A DNA stretch of 9,579 bases from assembly GCA_017999195.1 (NCBI GenBank), contig JAGOBP010000109.1:1-9579 (forward strand), in the 5' to 3' direction. A program made the translations under genes and the position numbers. The DNA comes from Thermoflexales bacterium. GTDB taxonomy: Bacteria; Chloroflexota; Anaerolineae; Fen-1058. Positions 1 through 6,039 of this stretch are shown here, in pieces (the first letter of the stretch is position 1; the number at the start of each line of letters is the position of its first letter). The notes beneath the pieces were generated by a model. That model was not told where the DNA came from. It was given only the letters and a program-made list of their open reading frames with translations, and made no database searches.

Positions 1-3000
1 CTTGTATTTCCATCGCAGCAATGCCATTCTGGCCTTCGCGCCGAACGTTTCGGGCGCGGCCACCAATCGGGTGTTGGCGGATCCGGTCGTGTCTGCGATC
101 AATCCGGCGGTGTCAACGACCACGCTGCAACAGAAACTCATCGATGAAGTCACCAAGATAATTGCGGCGGGACATCTTCGACCGGGGTATGGCACGTTGT
201 CCGCGTGGTCGTTGCGACGCACCATCGGGGATTACTTCACCGATTACTTCAACAATCCCGGCGATACGTTGTATGCGCTCAGTCTGGCGTATGCGGCGCT
301 GCCCGCCGATCAGGTTGCCCTCAAGGCGTCACTCAAAACCTATCTGGACAACGAGTACGCGAATTATTCACCGTGCACGATCACGCATGTGGGTTACGAG
401 CAGACGGCGGCGGCGCGCGAAAACTTCATTCTGCCCCGCGAAGTCTCGGATGCGATTGCCTCGGGCCAGAACAACGTAAATGACGGTATCGTGACGCCGC
501 AGACTGCTTCGCCGTTTTGGGGTGGAAAATCGCCCTTTGTCTACTACTCTTTATGGAAGTACGTCACGTTAACCGGCAACACGTCCAAGGCAGCCTCGAT
601 GCTGAGCAGCTGCGGCGATATTGGCTCGCCGCCGGCGGTCACCGCGATGCGCGAACTGCCGTTTGTCCAGAATGCCTGGATTGCCGGACTGTATGGTTAT
701 ATGCGCCTGCAAGAGATTGCCGGGCAGACTGTCAACAGCACACGCAATAGTCAGTATAATTCGCTGCTTGCCGACCGCGCGGCCAACTTCAATAAAGATC
801 AAACCTGGGGCGGGCCGGATGCGAATAGTGATAAGCAACAACTGGCCGTGGCGCGAAACTTCCTGTACATGACGCCTGAGTTGGGCGCTTACCTGCGAAC
901 CAATGCCCTCGCAAAAGTTCAAGTCGCGTTCGATGAATACAAAGCGATTGCGCCCTATTGGTTCGTGACGCGCTTTGAGGAAACCTATTCTGAGGGTGTC
1001 ATGGAGCACCTTTACGATTATGCGGCGATGTCCTCGGCGAAGGCGTACATCTTCAGCGCCACGCGTGAGGATTTGGCCAAGACTCTAGATGTGCCCGCGT
1101 TTGCGCGCGGGGATTTGTTCTTTATCCAGAATCTTGTCAACGCGATTCAAGCGCCGACCAATGGCGCTCCTTCTGTTACATCGACACCAGTCGCGGCGAC
1201 AGCCACCACTATCCCGCTGGCCGCTACCGCGACTCGCACGCCGACCGCCCTCCCGACGGCGCAGCCTACGGCCACGGGCAGCGAAACCGTTAACCCAGCT
1301 AGCATTAGTGCCTTGCCGTCCGGCACGCGTGTCCTGTTGGACTTCAACAACTTCAACCCGGCGGTGGATAACCAGCCCGTTCAAACCAGCTGCGGCGGTC
1401 TGAACTGGTCGTCCATCGTGGAAGGCTCACCGTGGGCGGGTAATTCGACTTGGAATGTTTACATCCAAAACGGCGGCTCTGTCGGCACGATCGTGTTTCC
1501 TCGATCCGTCCGGGTCACCAGCATGCGGGTCAGTTCGTTGGGTTCAAATACTTTTACACTGACCAGCCCGGGCAACCCCGACGTGGTCTTGACCACCTCG
1601 GGCAATTTGCCTCAGACACTCACGACCAACTGGGTCAATCCCGTCACGCAGCTCACCCTGCGGTCCACTTCCGCCGATCAGATCTTTGACGATTTACGGT
1701 TTGTGCTGGCCGATTCAGCCTCGACGCCAACCTTCACGCCATTGCCAACTCTGACCCGCACTGCAACTGCGATAGCGACCGCGACCGCCACTCGCACGCC
1801 GACACGGGCCTCGACCGCGATAGCGACAGCGACCAGAACCCCGCTGCCGACGAATACACCGACCCGCACACCAGCCGCAACGGCGACTGCAACGCCATTG
1901 CCAGGCACCGAGGTCATCAATCCGAGTAATGTCGGAGCGCTGCTGCCGGGCGCGAAGGTGCTGCTCAACTTCAACAGCTATCCAAGCCCGGCTGATAACC
2001 AACCGATTCCAGTCGGCTACTCTGGCTTGATCTGGTCGTCGTTGGCGGAAGGCTCGCCGTGGGCCGGACACACGTCCTGGAACTTCTATATGACGAATGG
2101 CGGGCCAGTCGGCACGATTACCTTTCCCGCGCCCGTTGTTGTGACCAGCATCCTGGCCAGTTCGACTGGCTCGAACGTGCTCACCCTATCGAGTCCGGGT
2201 AATCCCGATGTCAGTGTGACGACGACAGGCAGCACGCCTAAGACGTTGGTGACGAACTGGGCTAATCCCATCACCGTGTTGACGCTGCGTTCCAGCACGG
2301 GCGATCAGGCCTTTGATGATCTGCGCTTCGTGCTGGCTAATACCGTGGCCTCTGCAACGCCCACTCGAACACCCACTTCGACATCTACTCGAACTTCGAC
2401 GCCACTGCCAACGTACACAGCAACCCCGATTTCAACGGCCACCGCAACCCCGATTGCGACCGCCACCTCCACACCCATCCCGACGACCGGTCGTCTCTCG
2501 GCGATAACGGTTCTGTCTCCGACGCTGGGCTTGTATGCCAAGCAAGAAATCGCGTTGACAGTGAATACGCCCGCCCAAAATAAGTATTTGCCCTTTGATC
2601 AAGGCGGCGTGAATGTGGATATGAACCTCACCGCGCCGTCTGGTGCGACGCGCCATGCGCCCTGTTTCTACTATCAGCCAGTGGATGCCAACCTCATGCC
2701 GATCGGCAATGCTGATTGGCGCTGTCGCTTCGCACCCGACGAGACTGGCACGTGGCAATTCGCCGTAAGGTTGCAAGACTCGATCGGATCTGAAACGAGC
2801 GCCGTCAAGACCTTTGCCGTGACCGCTTCGACCAATCATGGCTATGTCACCACCAGCGGCAATGCCTTCAAATTCTCGGACGGTGCGCCGTTTAACTATC
2901 CCTTGATCAACATCGAAACCGGTTCACCATTAGGATCATTGGAAGCCATTCGCAGCAGCATTGCGCGCTTTGCTCAGCAAGGCACGCGCTTCGTGCGCTG

Positions 3001-4537
3001 GTTCCCCACCGGCGAATCGGCTAACTTCTTCGTCGTGCCTTATGGTGACGACCTCAAGAGCAGTTGGGGCTTCGGCTCGGCCTGGCTGACGGCCATCAAC
3101 ACGTCCGACGGTCAGCGGTATTCGTTCTTTCCGTATTACTGGTCGGGCCAGAATGCCACCGTCGTGTCCGGCGGAACGTATCAACTCACGTTGCGCGCCC
3201 GCGTCATCGGCAACAAGGTCTTCCGGCCCAGTGTGGGCAACACGACGATTAACATCACCAGTCAGACCTGGCAAAACTACACGCTGACGGCAACCGCAAC
3301 CGGCTCATCGCTGGCGGTCTGGTTACATGATGGCTACAGCGATACCGACAACACTACCGGCGAAATTCAAGTCTATGATGTAGCCCTGCGGCGCGATGGC
3401 ACAGGCCCGAACTTGCTGACGCGCGGCGATCCCGATACGTTCGCTTACGTCGATCAAATCGGCGCAGCCCGCCTGGATGAAACCTTGCGACTGAGTGAAC
3501 AGCAAGGCGTGTATCACAAGTTGACGCTGTTCCATAAGAACGATGAGATTCTCGATCGTCTCATCGCCGATGGCTCCGCCACCGAAAACTGGTCGCTGGA
3601 TAACTTCTATGCTAGCGGTGCGGTGCGCAACTATCTGAAGGCGTATGCGCGTTACTTTGCCGCGCGCTGGGGTTACTCCACCGCGTTGCACTCACTGGAA
3701 TTGGCGAATGAAAACATGCTGACCGCGGCCAGTTACGACACGGCCTTCGATGTCTATACCACGCTCCGGCAGAATCAGCCGCGCCATATCCTGTTGTCCA
3801 ACTCGTTCTGGGGCTACTTCGTGTCTGAATTCTGGACCGATTCGCGGGCTGCCACTCTGATCGATTACGCCGACAAACACTGGTACGCTCGACAGGGCAG
3901 CACCAACGAAGAACTCACCAGTTCGCAGTATGGTGATTCGGCCGCAATCGCGCGACAATGCAGTCTGGGCTTTGACGCCTACCGCGCGGCCTTCGGGTAC
4001 GGCAAACCGATCGTGCGCGGCGAGACCGGCGTGTGGCCGCCCACTGGCGACGCTCAACTTGATCTCGGCAGTGGCGCGGCCACGTACTATCATAAACAAG
4101 TGTGGTCACAAGTGGGTGATTCGTGTGATGGCGAATGGTACACGGCGGGCGTGGACTTCTCGGAGTATGCGCGCTACACAGCCTGGCTGGATGCCGAACC
4201 GCTGAATAGTAGTTACATCCGCGTGGGCACGGATTTGACTGGCGTTAACGCCATCGTATCGTCGAATCCTGAAGTCCGCGCCTGGGGCTGGATCAATCCT
4301 GCGACGGGGCGGGGCATCCTCTGGGTCGACAATCGTCAGGACACCTGGTTGAACATCAAGAATGGCGTCAGCGTGCCCGCCGAGTCAACCACGCTGACCC
4401 TGTCCGGGTTAAGCGGCCCGTATGATCTGACGACGACCAACACGACCACCGGCGCTGCGAGCACTCAGACCAATGTCGGTCAGATCACGATTTCCGGCCT
4501 GGCACATGATGTCGCGCTGCGGATCGTCAAGCGCTAA
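1..4537 (+). CDS. Large multidomain extracellular glycosidase-like protein, 5' partial
   Basis: The reading frame is open from the left edge (first full codon TTG at 2-4, unlikely to be the start), so the true start and any signal peptide are outside. Window residues: 1-383 unassigned, probably helical domain; 384-426 Thr/Pro linker; 427-572 beta module copy 1; 573-635 linker; 636-781 copy 2; 782-830 linker; 831-940 DUF5060-like beta domain (pattern WRCRFAPDETGTWQF); about 947-1410 catalytic domain; then a C-terminal beta domain to 1511. The catalytic domain shows LELANEN with Glu1237 as likely acid/base and KPIVRGETGVW with Glu1341 as likely nucleophile, the arrangement of clan GH-A retaining glycosidases. 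Residues about 1050-1130 resemble an inserted carbohydrate-binding sandwich. DUF5060 domains are known to precede such catalytic barrels. Inferred role: polysaccharide binding and cleavage outside the cell; the substrate cannot be read from sequence. An intrinsic terminator follows the TAA stop. Confidence 0.8.
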   Translation, partial: LYFHRSNAILAFAPNVSGAATNRVLADPVVSAINPAVSTTTLQQKLIDEVTKIIAAGHLRPGYGTLSAWSLRRTIGDYFTDYFNNPGDTLYALSLAYAALPADQVALKASLKTYLDNEYANYSPCTITHVGYEQTAAARENFILPREVSDAIASGQNNVNDGIVTPQTASPFWGGKSPFVYYSLWKYVTLTGNTSKAASMLSSCGDIGSPPAVTAMRELPFVQNAWIAGLYGYMRLQEIAGQTVNSTRNSQYNSLLADRAANFNKDQTWGGPDANSDKQQLAVARNFLYMTPELGAYLRTNALAKVQVAFDEYKAIAPYWFVTRFEETYSEGVMEHLYDYAAMSSAKAYIFSATREDLAKTLDVPAFARGDLFFIQNLVNAIQAPTNGAPSVTSTPVAATATTIPLAATATRTPTALPTAQPTATGSETVNPASISALPSGTRVLLDFNNFNPAVDNQPVQTSCGGLNWSSIVEGSPWAGNSTWNVYIQNGGSVGTIVFPRSVRVTSMRVSSLGSNTFTLTSPGNPDVVLTTSGNLPQTLTTNWVNPVTQLTLRSTSADQIFDDLRFVLADSASTPTFTPLPTLTRTATAIATATATRTPTRASTAIATATRTPLPTNTPTRTPAATATATPLPGTEVINPSNVGALLPGAKVLLNFNSYPSPADNQPIPVGYSGLIWSSLAEGSPWAGHTSWNFYMTNGGPVGTITFPAPVVVTSILASSTGSNVLTLSSPGNPDVSVTTTGSTPKTLVTNWANPITVLTLRSSTGDQAFDDLRFVLANTVASATPTRTPTSTSTRTSTPLPTYTATPISTATATPIATATSTPIPTTGRLSAITVLSPTLGLYAKQEIALTVNTPAQNKYLPFDQGGVNVDMNLTAPSGATRHAPCFYYQPVDANLMPIGNADWRCRFAPDETGTWQFAVRLQDSIGSETSAVKTFAVTASTNHGYVTTSGNAFKFSDGAPFNYPLINIETGSPLGSLEAIRSSIARFAQQGTRFVRWFPTGESANFFVVPYGDDLKSSWGFGSAWLTAINTSDGQRYSFFPYYWSGQNATVVSGGTYQLTLRARVIGNKVFRPSVGNTTINITSQTWQNYTLTATATGSSLAVWLHDGYSDTDNTTGEIQVYDVALRRDGTGPNLLTRGDPDTFAYVDQIGAARLDETLRLSEQQGVYHKLTLFHKNDEILDRLIADGSATENWSLDNFYASGAVRNYLKAYARYFAARWGYSTALHSLELANENMLTAASYDTAFDVYTTLRQNQPRHILLSNSFWGYFVSEFWTDSRAATLIDYADKHWYARQGSTNEELTSSQYGDSAAIARQCSLGFDAYRAAFGYGKPIVRGETGVWPPTGDAQLDLGSGAATYYHKQVWSQVGDSCDGEWYTAGVDFSEYARYTAWLDAEPLNSSYIRVGTDLTGVNAIVSSNPEVRAWGWINPATGRGILWVDNRQDTWLNIKNGVSVPAESTTLTLSGLSGPYDLTTTNTTTGAASTQTNVGQITISGLAHDVALRIVKR
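1151..1279 (+). repeat. Thr/Pro/Ala-rich linker 1 coding segment
   Basis: Low-complexity coding stretch (window residues 384-426) built from Thr, Pro and Ala with TPT/TAT units. It separates the N-terminal helical-looking region from the first beta module. Such linkers are common in exported Chloroflexota proteins and are probably extended and flexible. Confidence 0.75.
1280..1717 (+). repeat. Beta-rich module, copy 1 (residues 427-572)
   Basis: First of two homologous modules of about 146 residues in the large protein. It starts ETVNPASISALPSG, has a core EGSPWAG and SPGNPDV, and ends FDDLRFVLA. The final DDLRF strand is typical of jelly-roll domains seen beside carbohydrate-active enzymes. 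Aligned by hand without gaps to copy 2, about 85 positions are identical (near 58%). A carbohydrate-binding or cell-surface role is inferred; I cannot assign a named family. Confidence 0.8.
1718..1906 (+). repeat. Thr/Pro/Ala-rich linker 2 coding segment
   Basis: The longest of the three linkers (residues 573-635), with repeated TAT, RTPT and TPLPT units. The DNA is locally repetitive (gcgacc and gcaacg motifs), which makes it a likely place for length change by slippage or for assembly error. It joins the two beta modules. Confidence 0.75.
1907..2344 (+). repeat. Beta-rich module, copy 2 (residues 636-781)
   Basis: Second copy of the module, starting TEVINPSNVGALLPG and ending FDDLRFVLANT. 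EGSPWAG, NGG.VGTI.FP, SPGNPDV and FDDLRFVLA are shared with copy 1. The Cys in copy 1 (TSCGGLNW) is not kept here (VGYSGLIW), so that Cys is unlikely to be structurally essential. The divergence suggests an old duplication rather than a recent one. Confidence 0.8.
2345..2491 (+). repeat. Thr/Pro/Ser-rich linker 3 coding segment
   Basis: Third low-complexity linker (residues 782-830), with TPTRTPTSTSTRTSTP and then TATPIATATSTPIP units. It leads from module copy 2 into the DUF5060-like domain and the catalytic region. Confidence 0.75.
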
Positions 4538-4572
4538 CGTCGGCGCGTCGCAAGTGTATTTGGTGAATCAGG

Positions 4573-4601
4573 GGAGTCGTCTAAAAACGACTCCTGTTTT
4601 T
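4573..4601 (+). terminator. Intrinsic terminator of the large glycosidase-like gene
   Basis: A perfect 8-bp stem, GGAGTCGT (4573-4580) and ACGACTCC (4587-4594), closes a 6-nt loop CTAAAA and is followed by TGTTTTT. It lies 35 bases after the TAA stop. The run of T is on the + strand only, so it serves the + strand gene; on the - strand the stem is not followed by T. Confidence 0.85.
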
Positions 4602-4620
4602 GCGGCCGATCTCAGGCCGC
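4602..4620. repeat. GC-rich inverted repeat in the convergent intergenic region
   Basis: GCGGCC (4602-4607) pairs with GGCCGC (4615-4620) around a 7-nt loop. It follows the + strand terminator directly. There is no T-run on either side in the right place, so it is not a clear terminator for the - strand operon, though it could act with Rho or as a transcript-end stabiliser. Confidence 0.5.
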
Positions 4621-4638
4621 GTACGAACCATCCGCTCC

Positions 4639-4677
4639 ACGTTGTTTTACCAACCCGATCGGGTTGACCCGCAACGT
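4639..4677. repeat. Nested inverted repeat with a 16-bp perfect palindrome
   Basis: CAACCCGATCGGGTTG (4651-4666) is a perfect 16-bp palindrome. An outer pair, ACGTTG (4639-4644) and CAACGT (4672-4677), encloses it. It lies 20 bases past the stop of the - strand rhomboid gene. It may be an RNA 3'-end structure for that operon, a protein-binding palindrome, or chance; no T-run supports intrinsic termination. Confidence 0.5.
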
Positions 4678-4696
4678 CTGCCCGCCTGCGGCGATT

Positions 4697-5350
4697 TTAG
4701 CGGGCTGCCAGTTGACGCGGAGAACTGCCTCTAAACACCAAGGTCAACACAAACCCGGCGATGAAGCCGCCGATATGCGCCATGTACGCCACGCCGCCCG
4801 TGTCGGCGGCATTCGAAATGGACCCAATCCCGCTGAAGAACTGCAAGACGATCCAGAGCCCAATGACAATCAGCGCGGAGACTTGAACCACGCGTTGACC
4901 TTGCAACACTCTGACCTTGCCCTGCGGGAACAACAAAATGTAAGCGCCAAGCACCCCGGCGATTGCGCCAGAAGCGCCCAGATTCGGCACGTTGGAGTCT
5001 AGACTAAACGCCAGTTGGGCAAACGTGGCGGCCAGTCCACAGAGCAGATAGAAGACAATAAACTTGAGGTGGCCGAAACGATCTTCGACATTGTCACCAA
5101 AGATCCACAGGTACAGCATGTTGCCGCCCAGGTGCAGCCACCCGGCGTGCATGAACATGGACGTGAAGAGCGTCAAAAAGTCCCCGGCGGGATTGGCCAG
5201 GAAGCGACTGGGCACAAACGCCCACTGCTCGATGAAGGAGTCGCCGCCGCTCAGCTCGACTAAGAAGAACAGGGCATTCAGGGCGATCAAGCCATAGGTG
5301 ACCAGTGGCACCGTTCGACGCGCGCTATCATCATCACCGATTGGGAACAT
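4697..5350 (-). CDS. Rhomboid-family intramembrane serine protease
   Basis: A 217-residue membrane protein of normal size for a compact bacterial rhomboid, which cleaves transmembrane substrates inside the lipid bilayer. About six hydrophobic segments are visible (near 14-33, 58-84, 95-115, 124-141, 155-175, 187-206). Motifs seen: HLGGN (His73 to Asn77, the HxxxN oxyanion motif), GASGAIAG (nucleophile Ser127) and AHIGG (His192), which give the complete Ser-His dyad. Residues 85-92 (GDNVEDRF) match the usual loop after the second helix. It is expected to be active; the substrate is unknown. The ATG start is set by a strong AAGGAGGT seven bases upstream. It is the last gene of the - strand set, 32 bases after the zinc-ribbon/eRF1-like gene. 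Confidence 0.93.
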   Translation of the reverse strand: MFPIGDDDSARRTVPLVTYGLIALNALFFLVELSGGDSFIEQWAFVPSRFLANPAGDFLTLFTSMFMHAGWLHLGGNMLYLWIFGDNVEDRFGHLKFIVFYLLCGLAATFAQLAFSLDSNVPNLGASGAIAGVLGAYILLFPQGKVRVLQGQRVVQVSALIVIGLWIVLQFFSGIGSISNAADTGGVAYMAHIGGFIAGFVLTLVFRGSSPRQLAAR

Positions 5351-5357
5351 GGTTGCG

Positions 5358-5365
5358 ACCTCCTT
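5358..5365 (-). promoter_or_regulatory. Shine-Dalgarno AAGGAGGT of the rhomboid gene
   Basis: On the - strand the sequence is AAGGAGGT, then seven bases, then ATG (5350-5348). It is the best ribosome binding site in the window and suggests the last gene is well translated in its own right instead of relying on coupling. Confidence 0.8.
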
Positions 5366-5382
5366 AAAAGCAAGCCAGAAAA

Positions 5383-6039
5383 TTAGGCCAGAAAGTGCGC
5401 TCGAACTTTCGCCGCAATCTGGCGATCCGTCATCTTGTCCACCGTCTCAATGCCCACAAGCTGTCCCTTAAACCCGGCGTGCTCCAGCCGTTTCTCCAGT
5501 TCGCCTTTGGCTTCACCCGGCCCAAAGATTTGGATCGCATCGGCGTCGCGGATCACCGCCACGACTTCGTCGTAGAAACTATTGAGATGGTTGCCGAATT
5601 GCCGATCACGCACATCCTCAGCCGAACCATCTTCAGATGATCCGCTGGAAAATCGAGTGTGTTTCTCCATGTTGGAGATGATGCGTTTGGTTTCCTCGCC
5701 CGCATCGGTCACCACTACAATCACGGCCTGCCGATGGTCAATCCATAAACCAATTTCGCTATTCATGATTCGCTCCTTGTGCGACGCTGTCGCTTCTGGC
5801 GTGTTCTTCAACCCCAAGACCTGTCGGCGTGTTTTCAATTCGGCCAACCGTTCGCGTGCGCGATCGGGCGTAAATGGGCCGGCAAAGATCGGCGCTGCGC
5901 AATGCGGGCAGCGGCCAGACAGTTGCTCGGCCAGCGTCACAGCGCCCTGGCACGCGCCGCACAGGTGAAACCGCGTATACAAATCACGCGCCGCTTGATC
6001 TATGTTCGCTTGTCGTGTGCTCATGCCGGCTGATCTCAA
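5383..6039 (-). CDS. Zinc-ribbon protein fused in frame to an eRF1/pelota-domain-3-like protein
   Basis: From TTG at 6039 this encodes 218 residues. The first 90 hold a zinc ribbon, C-x2-C-x13-C-x2-C (Cys27, 30, 44, 47), then a charged helical stretch. The last 127, from an internal Met92, begin MNSEIGLWIDHRQAV and contain FGPGEAKGEL (172-181) and ETVDKMTD, which resemble small bacterial proteins related to domain 3 of release factor eRF1/pelota. That relation is recalled family knowledge, moderately sure. TTG is chosen because GGGAGG lies seven bases upstream inside the nuclease gene and the TTG overlaps its TGA stop (TTGA), which indicates coupling; an ATG at 6024 (213 residues) is the alternative but has no well-placed site. 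The internal Met92 has its own strong site, so a 127-residue product is likely too, or the short gene is the ancestral one. Confidence 0.7.
   Translation of the reverse strand: MRSAGMSTRQANIDQAARDLYTRFHLCGACQGAVTLAEQLSGRCPHCAAPIFAGPFTPDRARERLAELKTRRQVLGLKNTPEATASHKERIMNSEIGLWIDHRQAVIVVVTDAGEETKRIISNMEKHTRFSSGSSEDGSAEDVRDRQFGNHLNSFYDEVVAVIRDADAIQIFGPGEAKGELEKRLEHAGFKGQLVGIETVDKMTDRQIAAKVRAHFLA
5764..5778 (-). promoter_or_regulatory. Internal Shine-Dalgarno and ATG of the eRF1-like portion
   Basis: On the - strand AAGGAG (5778-5773) is followed by six bases and ATG (5766-5764). Initiation here gives a 127-residue protein with only the eRF1/pelota-domain-3-like part, ending at the same stop at 5383. 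No stop codon separates it from the upstream zinc-ribbon frame. The site fits optimal spacing better than the upstream ATG at 6024 does. Confidence 0.65.

Noticed and set aside
1718..1906. Repetitive DNA that could be taken for a CRISPR array or minisatellite
   Set aside because: Units are short, irregular and codon-phased, with no constant repeat length or unique spacers; they encode a protein linker.
1678..1974. Antisense frame rich in Val/Gly (RVGVRVAVAVAIAV-type) across the linker DNA
   Set aside because: It is the reverse reading of the Thr/Pro-rich linker; the simple repeat DNA gives long open frames on the other strand. No ribosome binding site and no independent support.
4664..5002. 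+ strand open frame opposite the rhomboid gene
   Set aside because: The rhomboid catalytic motifs and membrane segments on the - strand explain the coding signal; this frame is highly charged with no domain.
5374..5394. Direct repeat GCCAGAAA twice, 13 bp apart, around the stop of the eRF1-like gene
   Set aside because: Too short (8 bp) and half inside coding sequence; most likely chance.
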